A DNA stretch of 64,000 nt from Micromonospora phaseoli (GTDB lineage: Bacteria > Actinomycetota > Actinomycetes > Mycobacteriales > Micromonosporaceae), in contig NZ_FNYV01000014.1 in NCBI RefSeq assembly GCF_900109115.1, positions 93,082-157,081 of the forward strand, read 5' to 3'. A model generated the notes under the pieces. It ran no database searches. It was given only the letters and a program-made list of their open reading frames with translations, and had not been told where the DNA came from. Made by a program: the position numbers and the translations under genes. Of this stretch, positions 9,634 through 16,605 are shown piece by piece (position 1 is the first letter of the stretch; each line of letters starts with the position of its first letter).

Positions 9634-9685
9634 ACTGTCCGTCGTTTTCCCGGGCGGCCGGAGCCGGGCGGGCGCAGGCAGGTCG

Positions 9686-9691
9686 TACGCT
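9686..9691 (+). promoter_or_regulatory. Putative -10 box (TACGCT) of leaderless iclR-type gene
   Basis: TACGCT is separated by 7 bases from the GTG at 9699. No ribosome binding site is visible, so transcription may start on the start codon. Confidence 0.45.
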
Positions 9692-9698
9692 GCTGGTC

Positions 9699-10379
9699 GT
9701 GAGCACCCCCGCAGTGCCCGGGATCGACCCGCCGCCACCCCTGCAGCCGGGTGGCGAGGCGTCACAGACCCTGGACCGGGGACTACGGCTGCTGCACCTG
9801 GTCGCGGACGCCCCGGGCGGACTGACCGTGACCGAGGCGGCGAACCGGCTGGGCATCGGTCGGGCCGCGGTCTACCGGCTGGTCGGGCCGCTGGCCGGGC
9901 ACGGGATGCTACGCCGCGACGCGGGCGGCCGGCTACGCCTCGGCGCCGGGGTGCTGCACCTGGCTCGGCGGGCCCAGCCGCTGCTCGCCGAAGGTGCGCT
10001 GCCCGCGCTACGACGACTCGCCGAGCAGGCCGGGGCCACCGCCCACCTCACCGTCGTGGAGGGGGGCGAGGGGGTCGCGCTGGCGGTGGTCGAGCCGAGT
10101 TGGACGTCGTTTCACGTGGCGTACCGGACCGGGGCCCGGCATCCGCTCGAACGCGGTGCGGCCGGGCGGGCCATCGTCGCCGGTCGGTCGGGCCAGACCG
10201 GCCCGGTGAGCACCGTCGGCGAACTGCAACCCGGCGCGTACGGGGTGGCCGCCCCGGTGCTCGGGGTGCCCGGCCTGGAGGCGAGCGTCGGGGTGATCGC
10301 GTTGGCCCCGCTGGACGCCGAGGCGGTCGGCGCGCAGGTGCTCGCCGCCGCCACCGCGATCGCCACCGCGCTGTCCTGA
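9699..10379 (+). CDS. IclR family transcriptional regulator
   Basis: 226 residues. After a short proline-rich tail, residues ~20-85 form the winged helix (ASQTLDRGLRLLHLVADAPG, LTVTEAANRLGIGRAAVYRLV). The rest is an IclR effector domain, somewhat short of the usual 240-260 residues, with HLTVVEGGEGVALAVVEPSW and HPLERGAAGRAIVAG. These regulators respond to small metabolites, often aromatic acids or glyoxylate. No target gene is evident: cysS lies divergently and is an unlikely partner. A link to the tyrosine genes 18-27 kb away, where IclR proteins often act, is speculative. Confidence 0.88.
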   Translation: MSTPAVPGIDPPPPLQPGGEASQTLDRGLRLLHLVADAPGGLTVTEAANRLGIGRAAVYRLVGPLAGHGMLRRDAGGRLRLGAGVLHLARRAQPLLAEGALPALRRLAEQAGATAHLTVVEGGEGVALAVVEPSWTSFHVAYRTGARHPLERGAAGRAIVAGRSGQTGPVSTVGELQPGAYGVAAPVLGVPGLEASVGVIALAPLDAEAVGAQVLAAATAIATALS

Positions 10380-10439
10380 GTCCCCGACTCAGGCCGCAGT
10401 CCCCCGCCTCGCGCCACTCATCGCCCGACGTCGGCCGGT

Positions 10440-10514
10440 GATCCACTCCGGTCCGCTGAAATGGCGGCATACGGGTACACGTGAAGCCACCACCTCGGCG
10501 AGATGGAGTGGATC
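10440..10514. repeat. 10-bp inverted repeat bracketing an intergenic repeat
   Basis: GATCCACTCC (10440-10449) and GGAGTGGATC (10505-10514) are perfect complements 55 bases apart. They flank and partly overlap the diverged intergenic repeat at 10461-10529, consistent with a small non-autonomous, hairpin-forming element. Confidence 0.6.
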
Positions 10515-10529
10515 AACACCGGCGATACC
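10461..10529 (+). repeat. Intergenic repeat family, copy A
   Basis: Starts ATGGCGGCATAC and ends with GTGGATCAACACCGGCGATACC. The same beginning and end, with 39 instead of 40 bases between ATGGCGG and GTGGATC, occur inverted at 16484-16556. The shared ends and equal spacing argue for a dispersed element rather than chance. Confidence 0.55.
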
Positions 10530-10552
10530 ACACCAGGAATTGGGTGGTGCGG

Positions 10553-10596
10553 TTATCCACAGGACGGCCGTCCCCGGGTCACGGCGGTTATCCACA
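10553..10596 (+). promoter_or_regulatory. Two perfect DnaA-box sequences (TTATCCACA)
   Basis: TTATCCACA occurs at 10553-10561 and 10588-10596, in the same orientation and 35 bases apart, in the gap before the DUF559-type gene. Each matches the general bacterial DnaA box exactly. Binding is inferred from sequence only. Confidence 0.45.
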
Positions 10597-10636
10597 GGGG
10601 TGTCGCGGGCCAGCCGGGCAGGCGCAAGGTGAGGTC

Positions 10637-11662
10637 ATGCCTCCTCGTCCGCTCCGACCCGCCGCCCTGGCCTGGCAGGTGTTCCGCGGTTCCACCGCGA
10701 TCCACGACCGCCTGCTCACCCGGCACCAGCTTCGCGGCGCGTCGTGGGTCCGCCTGATGCACGACGTCTATGCCGACTCCCGGCTCGACCGCGATCACGC
10801 GCTGGTGTGCCGGGCGGCAGCCCTGCGCCTACCGTCCGGTGTGGTGGTCGCGGGGCCGTCGGCGGCCTACCTGCACGGTGTCGAGCACGCCGCGACGTTC
10901 TCCGACGACGTGCACGTCCTCGCGCCCGGATGGCTCCGGCTCGGCTCACAACGCGGCATCCGGGTGCACACCACCGGCCCGCACCTACCTCCGTCAACGG
11001 GCGTCGTCCGGCAAGCGACCACAGTGCGGCACGGGACGCAGGCTTGGCCTTCGCGGCTACCGGCAGGGCAATTCGGTGGCCGGCCAGCGTGGCAGCCCGA
11101 CAGCCAGCCGGATCCGGATGGCGCCGTGAAACATCTTCCGTCCCGATCGGATCCGGCCTCCAGCGCCTGGGAATGCGCAGTGTGGTTGTCGCCGGTCCAC
11201 GCGGTGAGGATCATCGACACCCTGCTCCGGCAGGGGCTGGTGAGCTGCGCCGGGCTCGACGCCATCGCGGTGGCGAACGCGGATCGGCCCGGCGGCCGGC
11301 GGGCCCGGTGGGTCTTCGGCCTCGCCGACCCTGGTGCGCAGTCGCCACCGGAGTCGCAGCTACGGGTCCGGCTGGTCCTGTCCGGGCTGCCCCGGCCGGT
11401 GACCCAACACCCGGTGCGGCTGCCCAGCGGGCTGATCCTGCATCCAGACCTGGCCTGGCCCGACTACCAGGTAGCCGTCGAGTACGACGGCCAGTGGCAC
11501 GTCGATCCCGACCAGATCCACCTGGACCGGCAGCGTCTCAACCAGTTCGTCGGGGCTGGGTGGCGGGTGCTGCACGTGACCAGCCGGCGACTGCACCACG
11601 ACTTCCCCAGGTTGCTGCGCGAGGTCCGCACGGCACTCACCAACGCGGGATGGCGGCCGTGA
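10637..11662 (+). CDS. AbiEi/DUF559-type endonuclease-like protein
   Basis: 341 residues. The N-terminal third (VFRGSTAIHDRLLTRHQLRG, SWVRLMHDVYAD, VVAGPSAAYLHGV) resembles the AbiEi-type antitoxin fold common in actinobacterial proteins of this kind. The C-terminal ~110 residues (LHPDLAWPDYQVAVEYDGQW, then HLDRQRLNQFVGAGWRVLHV) match the DUF559/Vsr-like nuclease fold, with the D-x(n)-E-Y-D-G core that would bind metal. No toxin partner adjoins it, so it is not an evident toxin-antitoxin pair. The start ATG has the ribosome binding site AAGGTGAGG at 10626-10634. Function is unknown; a DNA-repair or defence nuclease is possible. Confidence 0.8.
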   Translation: MPPRPLRPAALAWQVFRGSTAIHDRLLTRHQLRGASWVRLMHDVYADSRLDRDHALVCRAAALRLPSGVVVAGPSAAYLHGVEHAATFSDDVHVLAPGWLRLGSQRGIRVHTTGPHLPPSTGVVRQATTVRHGTQAWPSRLPAGQFGGRPAWQPDSQPDPDGAVKHLPSRSDPASSAWECAVWLSPVHAVRIIDTLLRQGLVSCAGLDAIAVANADRPGGRRARWVFGLADPGAQSPPESQLRVRLVLSGLPRPVTQHPVRLPSGLILHPDLAWPDYQVAVEYDGQWHVDPDQIHLDRQRLNQFVGAGWRVLHVTSRRLHHDFPRLLREVRTALTNAGWRP

Positions 11663-11677
11663 TCGTCCCCATAACGC

Positions 11678-11718
11678 CGGAATGGCGGTTACCCAGACGC
11701 GCGGTAACCGCCATTCCG
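11678..11718. terminator. Long hairpin between convergent genes
   Basis: A perfect 16-bp stem (CGGAATGGCGGTTACC with its complement) encloses a 9-base loop, between the DUF559-type gene and the subtilase gene. It can act as terminator in both directions. Its ATGGCGGTTACC core resembles the start of the intergenic repeats at 10461 and 16556. Confidence 0.75.
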
Positions 11719-11739
11719 CCGAGATCGTGCCGATCAAGC

Positions 11740-13422
11740 TCAGGGCCGGGTGGTCACCGCCGCGTACGCGTCGATGATGCCGTGCCCGTAGAAGCCGTTG
11801 AAGTTGACCGGGCCGTCGCAGTAGGCGTTGAACTCGACCGGCCGACCCTCGTTGACGTAGCTCTGCAGCCGCGGCTCCGGGCAGGCGTGCGCGGTTGCCG
11901 TCCGAAGCAGGTGCCGCTCGACCGAGTCCGGCGCGAGGCCGTAACCGCCCCGGCCCTGCGGCTTGCCGTGCCGGCTCACGATGAGCGCGGCCACGCCGGA
12001 GGCGTGCGGTGCCGCCATCGAGGTGCCCTGCAGGTACGTGAAGTAGCCGCACTCGCCGTTCTTCTTGCACTCCTTGAACACGAACGTCTCGGCGCCCGCC
12101 ACGATGTTGCCGTCCTCGTCGACCGCCCCCTCCTCCTGGAGGACCTTCTTCGGGTACGTCGAGAGGATCATGTTGGCGTCGGTGCGGAACGTGTCGGTGC
12201 CGAAGCCATCCCGGAACCAGCCGCCCGGTGCGGCGACGGCGGTCTGCTCGGTGCCGTAGTTGGAGTAGTCGGCCTTCTTACCGGACGGGCCGACGGAGGA
12301 GACGCTGATGACGTGCGGCCCCTCGGTGGGCAGATCCCAGCAGCTGTCGTTGTCGATCTCACGCGGGTACGGCGCGACATCACCGTAGTTGGGGCTGGAG
12401 GTGTCGGTGCGCGGGTCGCCCAGGTCCTCGTAGTTGTTGCCGAGCGCACCGACCAGGGTGACGCCACGGTCGTGGGCGAAGGTCAGCGCCCGCTTCATAG
12501 CCCGGATGGTGGCCCGCTGCGCCGCCTGCGCCTCCGGCGAGTCCGCCGGGTTCGCGGTGCAGTTGTAGAGCCACGGGTCGACGTAGAAGGACATGTTGAC
12601 CACGTCCAGGCCGGACCGGCCGGCGTGCAGCAGGGCGTTGACCACCGGGTTCAGGAAGAAGTAGCCCGAGTCCTGGCCGCCCTTGAGGTTGACCAGCGAC
12701 ACCCCCGGAGCCACGCCGGAGAGGCCGTACCCGTTCGCCGCGGCACCGACGGTGCCGGCGACGTGCGTGCCGTGCCCACCGTCGTCCGTGCCGGCCGGGT
12801 CGAGGCAGCTCGCGACCTCACACTCCCCGTCGATCTCGGGGATGTCGGGTGCGAAGTTGCGCGACAACGCCCAGTTGAAGTTCGGGGCGATGTCGGGGTG
12901 GCTCGCGTCCACACCGGTGTCCAGCACGCCGACGGTCACCCGGCGGTCGCCGGGCTCGACCTTGCGCGCCTTGTCGGCCCGGATCATCTCCAGGCCCCAG
13001 AGCTTGTCGTCCAGCGGGTCCATCTTGGCCGGCTTCTTGCCCGACTTCCGGGCGGCACCCTTGGCGGCGGCCGCGGCCAGCAGGTGTTCCTGCTCGACCC
13101 GGTCCAGCTTGGGCTTGCGTCCGATCGCCCGCTGCTCGGCGGCACCGATCAGCGCCCCGGCGGCGGTCGCCTTCGCCGCGAAGTCGGTCCGGTCGCTGGT
13201 CACCTGGTACACGCCGACCTCGTCGGTGCGGGACACCACGGTCCCGCCGGCCGACCGGATCGCGGCGACGGCCGCGTCGCCGGAGACCCCGTCCTCGGCG
13301 ACGACGGTGAAGGTTCGGACGGCCGTCGGCTCGGCGCTGGCAGGCACCGCCATCCCCGTCACCGTGAGTGCCAGTACCGCCGCGGTCGCGACGGCACCGA
13401 CGGTGAAGCGCTTGCTCACCAC
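11740..13422 (-). CDS. Secreted S8 family serine peptidase (subtilase)
   Basis: 560 residues. A signal peptide (VVSKRFTVGAVATAAVLALT, cut after PASA) leads into an inhibitor-I9-like propeptide (TFTVVAEDGVSGDAAVAAIR). The catalytic triad is clear: Asp in VTVGVLDTGVDASHPDI, His in GGHGTHVAGTVG and Ser in GTSMAAPHASGVAAL; the oxyanion Asn lies in GALGNNYEDLG. It is an exported endopeptidase that probably self-processes. The GTG at 13422 is preferred over the longer frame to 13455 because GAGAGG sits 7 bases upstream and the signal peptide then has normal length. The HAD gene ends 33 bases upstream, so cotranscription is possible. Confidence 0.92.
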   Translation of the reverse strand: MVSKRFTVGAVATAAVLALTVTGMAVPASAEPTAVRTFTVVAEDGVSGDAAVAAIRSAGGTVVSRTDEVGVYQVTSDRTDFAAKATAAGALIGAAEQRAIGRKPKLDRVEQEHLLAAAAAKGAARKSGKKPAKMDPLDDKLWGLEMIRADKARKVEPGDRRVTVGVLDTGVDASHPDIAPNFNWALSRNFAPDIPEIDGECEVASCLDPAGTDDGGHGTHVAGTVGAAANGYGLSGVAPGVSLVNLKGGQDSGYFFLNPVVNALLHAGRSGLDVVNMSFYVDPWLYNCTANPADSPEAQAAQRATIRAMKRALTFAHDRGVTLVGALGNNYEDLGDPRTDTSSPNYGDVAPYPREIDNDSCWDLPTEGPHVISVSSVGPSGKKADYSNYGTEQTAVAAPGGWFRDGFGTDTFRTDANMILSTYPKKVLQEEGAVDEDGNIVAGAETFVFKECKKNGECGYFTYLQGTSMAAPHASGVAALIVSRHGKPQGRGGYGLAPDSVERHLLRTATAHACPEPRLQSYVNEGRPVEFNAYCDGPVNFNGFYGHGIIDAYAAVTTRP

Positions 13423-13454
13423 ATCGAATCCTCTCGTTGAGGTACGTGGCGTCA

Positions 13455-14216
13455 TCAGACATCAACCCGGGGAGTTTCGCCAGACCGCCGCCGGATCTGC
13501 GGGGGAAGATCCCCTTCGCCGGGCAGACCGGCCCGGACAGTCGGCAGCTCGGCCAGGACGGCAGGCAGGTCGGCCAGCGTGCGCACCGACGCGTCCGGCG
13601 TCACACCTGCGGGCAACTGTTCGTTGCGGCGGTTGAGCCAGACCGCGCGCAGCCCGGCCCGTTGCGCACCGACCACGTCGTGCACCGGGTTGTCGCCGAC
13701 GTGCACCACCTGTTCCGGCGGCACACCGGCCGCCGAGCACACCGCGGCGTAGAACTCCGGGGCAGGCTTCTTGGGCAGGCCGTCATCGTGCGCGTACACC
13801 TCGAAGGCGAACTCGCCGGCGAGCCCGCAGCGTTCCGTGCGGCTGTTGCCGTTGGTGGCGAAGCCAATCGTCCAGCGCTGGCGCAGCGCGGCGAGCGCCG
13901 GTAGTACGTCGGCGAACGGCCTGGTCAGCGCGAACCGCCGGGCGAAGAAGATCGTGGCCGCCTCGTCCAGGTGGGCGACGAGCCCGGCCCGGTCCAGCGA
14001 GCGCGCCAGCGCCGCCCGCCGGATCTCGGTGACCGGCGCCTGCGCCAGGGCACCGAAGACCGCGTCCCAGTCTGATTCCAGGTCCGCCAGGCAAACCTCG
14101 GCCGCCGCCGGGGTCAGCCGCCGCATCTGCGCCAGTACGGCCTCCAGCCCGCCGGTGACGGCCGGACGCAGGTCGATCAGGGTCTCGTCGGCATCGAACA
14201 CCACCGTGGTCAGCAC
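13455..14216 (-). CDS. HAD family hydrolase
   Basis: 253 residues with all four HAD motifs: nucleophile DADET (motif I, residues ~8-12), FATNGNS (motif II Thr/Asn), the lysine of LPKKPAPEFY (motif III) and HVGDNPVHDVVGAQRAG (motif IV acids). A helical cap domain lies between motifs I and II. Such enzymes dephosphorylate small phosphorylated metabolites; the substrate cannot be deduced. The start is GTG. It is followed closely by the subtilase gene and preceded, after 13 bases, by the EamA transporter stop. Confidence 0.9.
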   Translation of the reverse strand: MLTTVVFDADETLIDLRPAVTGGLEAVLAQMRRLTPAAAEVCLADLESDWDAVFGALAQAPVTEIRRAALARSLDRAGLVAHLDEAATIFFARRFALTRPFADVLPALAALRQRWTIGFATNGNSRTERCGLAGEFAFEVYAHDDGLPKKPAPEFYAAVCSAAGVPPEQVVHVGDNPVHDVVGAQRAGLRAVWLNRRNEQLPAGVTPDASVRTLADLPAVLAELPTVRAGLPGEGDLPPQIRRRSGETPRVDV

Positions 14217-14229
14217 GACGCCCAGCGTG

Positions 14230-15189
14230 TCACGTGAGGGCCGGCTCCGCCGCCTTCGGCCGCTCCGGTTCGACAGGTGCCCGCAGTTCGTCGAGGCGCA
14301 CCAGCGCCACCCCCGCGACGATCAGGGCCCCACCGAGCAGTTGCACGATCGTCGGCAGCTCACCGAGCACCAGCCAGGCGATCAGCACCGCGAACAGCAC
14401 CTCGCTCAGCCCGACGAAGGAGGCCAGCCGGGAACCGAGAGCGCGCACCGCGGCGATCCCCGCGAGGTACGCGACGACCGCGGCCACCAGTGCGAGCCCG
14501 GCGATCGGTACCAGCCAACTGGTCTGCTGCCCGGCGAACTGCACGGTGTCGAAGGTTGCCCGCAGTGGCAGCGCCCCGGCCAGACCGAGCAGCAGCAGCG
14601 CGCCGGCGCCGGCGGCCATCCCGCCGCTGGCCATCACCACCGACGGCAGCGCGGAGTCGACGCGGCCGGCGAGCACGAAATAGCCGGCCAGCCCGACTGC
14701 CGCGCCCAGGCCCCAGAGCACGCCGACCGGGTCGAGCCGGCCGGTTCCGGTCAGGTCGAGCACGAAGACCAGGCCGGCGAGGGCGACCACCGAGCCGGCA
14801 ACGGTCAGCCGGCGGGGACGCTGTCCCTGTACGAGCCAGGTCCAGCCGACAACGAGGATGACGCCCAGATACTCCAGCAGCAACGCCAGACCGACCGGCA
14901 GGTAGCGCACAGCGTTGAAGAAGCAGGCCTGGGCCACCGCGACCCCGAGCAGCCCGAAGACGCCGATCGACGTGATGTTTCGGCGCAGCACGGACCACCG
15001 GCCCCGCAGGACGAGCACCGCGGGCACCGCCAGCACCAGGGCGGCGATGCCGACCCGGGCGATGACGACCGCCTCGGCCGACCAGCCGTCGTCGATCAGG
15101 GAGCGGGCGAAGGTGCCCGAGGTGGCGAAGGTGACTGCGGAGAGCAGGGCCAGTGCGAGGCCGGCACCGGCGGCGGACGGTTGACGCAT
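14230..15189 (-). CDS. EamA/DMT family transporter
   Basis: 319 residues with about ten hydrophobic segments in two homologous halves (GLALALLSAVTFATSGTFAR at the start; LGGALIVAGVALVRL near the end), the EamA arrangement. These inner-membrane carriers usually export amino acids or related metabolites. The ATG follows AAGGAGAGCCC, a strong ribosome binding site. It is divergent from a CGNR zinc-finger gene, a pairing in which the regulator is likely to control the transporter; substrate unknown. Confidence 0.9.
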   Translation of the reverse strand: MRQPSAAGAGLALALLSAVTFATSGTFARSLIDDGWSAEAVVIARVGIAALVLAVPAVLVLRGRWSVLRRNITSIGVFGLLGVAVAQACFFNAVRYLPVGLALLLEYLGVILVVGWTWLVQGQRPRRLTVAGSVVALAGLVFVLDLTGTGRLDPVGVLWGLGAAVGLAGYFVLAGRVDSALPSVVMASGGMAAGAGALLLLGLAGALPLRATFDTVQFAGQQTSWLVPIAGLALVAAVVAYLAGIAAVRALGSRLASFVGLSEVLFAVLIAWLVLGELPTIVQLLGGALIVAGVALVRLDELRAPVEPERPKAAEPALT

Positions 15190-15260
15190 CGGGCTCTCCT
15201 TGGCACAGCTCGCCCGCCATGGGCAAAGTAGGGTTATGTCGATGACGCTAGACCGGGGCC

Positions 15261-15821
15261 ATGACAGGAGTCAAGTTGCTGTTCGCCCATGACACTGAAT
15301 GTTCGCTGATCGCCGCCGCCGCGCTGGTGAACACCGACAGCCCGGACGGCGAGGGGCTGCCCGACGTCGCCGCCCTGGACGCCTTCTACGTCACCCATTC
15401 CTACAGCGGACGGCACGAACACAGCGACGCCGAACTGCGGGCGGTACGCGCCCTGCGTCCTCGGCTGCGCCGGATCTGGTACGCCGACATCGACGAGATC
15501 GTGTCGATCGTCAACGGGCTGCTCCGCGAACACCGCGCGCTGCCCCAGCTCATCACGCACGACGACGAGCCGTACCACCTGCACGCCGTCCCCCGGGACG
15601 CCCCCCTGGCCGCCAGGATGGCGGTCGAGGCGGCGATGGCGATTGCGGACGTGGTGCGCGGCGGTGAGCTGCGCCGGCTGCGCAGCTGTGAGCATCCCGA
15701 CTGCGACAACGTGCTGGTCGACCTGTCGAAGAACCGCTCCCGCCGGTTCTGCGAAGCGGGCTGCGGCAACCGGGCCGCGGTCAGCGCCTACCGCGCCCGC
15801 AAGGCCGCCGCCCGCTCCTGA
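15261..15821 (+). CDS. CGNR zinc finger domain-containing protein (ABATE)
   Basis: 186 residues. The N-terminal ~130 residues are the stress-induced ABATE domain (LLFAHDTECSLIAAAALVNT), and the C-terminus is the CGNR zinc finger: LRSCEHPDCDNVLVDLSKN then RRFCEAGCGNRAAVSAYRA, with four cysteines and the CGNR signature. Members bind DNA and are thought to be transcription factors. It is divergent from the EamA transporter with only 71 bases between starts, so it probably regulates that gene and itself. Confidence 0.9.
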   Translation: MTGVKLLFAHDTECSLIAAAALVNTDSPDGEGLPDVAALDAFYVTHSYSGRHEHSDAELRAVRALRPRLRRIWYADIDEIVSIVNGLLREHRALPQLITHDDEPYHLHAVPRDAPLAARMAVEAAMAIADVVRGGELRRLRSCEHPDCDNVLVDLSKNRSRRFCEAGCGNRAAVSAYRARKAAARS

Positions 15822-15838
15822 CCCACCCGGCAGGTCGG

Positions 15839-16231
15839 TCAGCGGGCGCGACCGGCCATCAGCCAGCGGGTCACCGCGACCCGGAGCAGGACGTAGCGGC
15901 CGTCCGGGCCGTCCACCGTGACATCCCAACCGTCGTACCGGCGGCGTAGCCCCTCAACCACCTCGGGCGGGAAGGGCTGGCGGATGATGCTCGCCGTCCC
16001 CTCCGCCACGACGGGCGCGTCGCCGTCGGGCAGCGCCAGCGACACTCGGGGATCGGCGGCGATGTTGCGGACCTTCCGGTTGCGCTCGCCGGTGCCGATC
16101 CACCATTCACCGTCGAGATACAGGAACCAGACCGGCGTCAGGTGCGGTGAGCCGTCCGGCCGCAGCGTGCAGAGCCAGACGACGCTTTCCCGCGCCAGCC
16201 GTTCCAGGACCTCCGCGCCAGGCAGGCTCAC
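15839..16231 (-). CDS. PPOX class (F420/flavin-dependent) pyridoxamine 5'-phosphate oxidase family protein
   Basis: 130 residues with the split-barrel flavin fold: VVWLCTLRPDGSPHLTPVWF, YLDGEWWIGTGERNRKVRNI and RVSLALPDGDAPVVAEGTAS. It matches the small actinobacterial PPOX group (Rv3369-like), several of which use F420 or heme rather than FMN. Substrate is unknown. I chose GTG at 16231 (VSLPGAEVLERL) because family members begin there and a relic reading frame ends just before it. An alternative TTG at 16255 adds eight residues. Confidence 0.85.
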   Translation of the reverse strand: MSLPGAEVLERLARESVVWLCTLRPDGSPHLTPVWFLYLDGEWWIGTGERNRKVRNIAADPRVSLALPDGDAPVVAEGTASIIRQPFPPEVVEGLRRRYDGWDVTVDGPDGRYVLLRVAVTRWLMAGRAR

Positions 16232-16232
16232 C

Positions 16233-16337
16233 TCAGCGCGGCGGTGCCGCGACAAAGACCTGCCAGGTGTACGGGTCGAAGCTCAGCACCGGCCCATCCG
16301 GATCCCTGCTGCCCGCACCCCGACCGCCCCCGAAAGA
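16233..16337 (-). pseudogene. Remnant of a DUF397 gene
   Basis: Reading backwards from a TGA at 16233-16235, the frame gives DPDGPVLSFDPYTWQVFVA, ending APPR, which matches the C-terminal half of DUF397 proteins (GPVLxFxPxxWxxFV). The conserved N-terminal half with SSRSxxGxCVEVA is absent, and an in-frame stop lies at 16338-16340. It is therefore probably a truncated relic. An intact DUF397 gene exists at 33852. Confidence 0.45.
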
Positions 16338-16605
16338 TCAGCTCCACGACTCCGCGATCTCCTTCAACGGCTCAATCGACTTCTGCGGCGGTAGCGCTGC
16401 GCCGAGCGTAGCCTCCCAGACTCGTTGCAGCATCGACAGATCCGGCGGTCGATCCAGCTCCCGGCCGCCGACCTGCCCGCCGAGGTATGCCCACGCCGGC
16501 GTTGATCCACACCGTTTCGGCGCAACGGCGGCGTTGACGCGGGTCGATACCGCCATCGCGCCGATCTGGCGTGCACACGGCGCTGATCTGGCGTCGACGT
16601 ACCAC
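16256..16605. other. Gene-poor region with relics and a repeat
   Basis: Between the PPOX gene and fumC there is no convincing intact gene. It contains the DUF397 remnant, a copy of the intergenic repeat, and a minus-strand open frame (16338-16556). The first third of that frame is repeat sequence; its end (LPPQKSIEPLKEIAESWS) reads like protein but matches no family I know. Confidence 0.55.
16484..16556 (-). repeat. Intergenic repeat family, copy B
   Basis: On the minus strand it begins ATGGCGGTATCGACC and ends GTGGATCAACGCCGGCGTGG plus GCATACC. It shares both ends and internal spacing with copy A at 10461-10529, in the opposite orientation. Confidence 0.55.

Noticed and set aside
10553..10596. 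Replication origin
   Set aside because: Only two DnaA boxes, no AT-rich unwinding region and no dnaA, dnaN, rpmH or gyrB genes nearby.
10744..13440. 898-codon plus-strand frame opposite the subtilase gene
   Set aside because: Its arginine/proline-rich composition is typical of a shadow frame, and the opposite strand encodes a complete subtilase.
16338..16556. 72-codon minus-strand frame downstream of fumC
   Set aside because: The first third is made of a repeat element and the rest has no recognised homology, so it is not listed as a gene.
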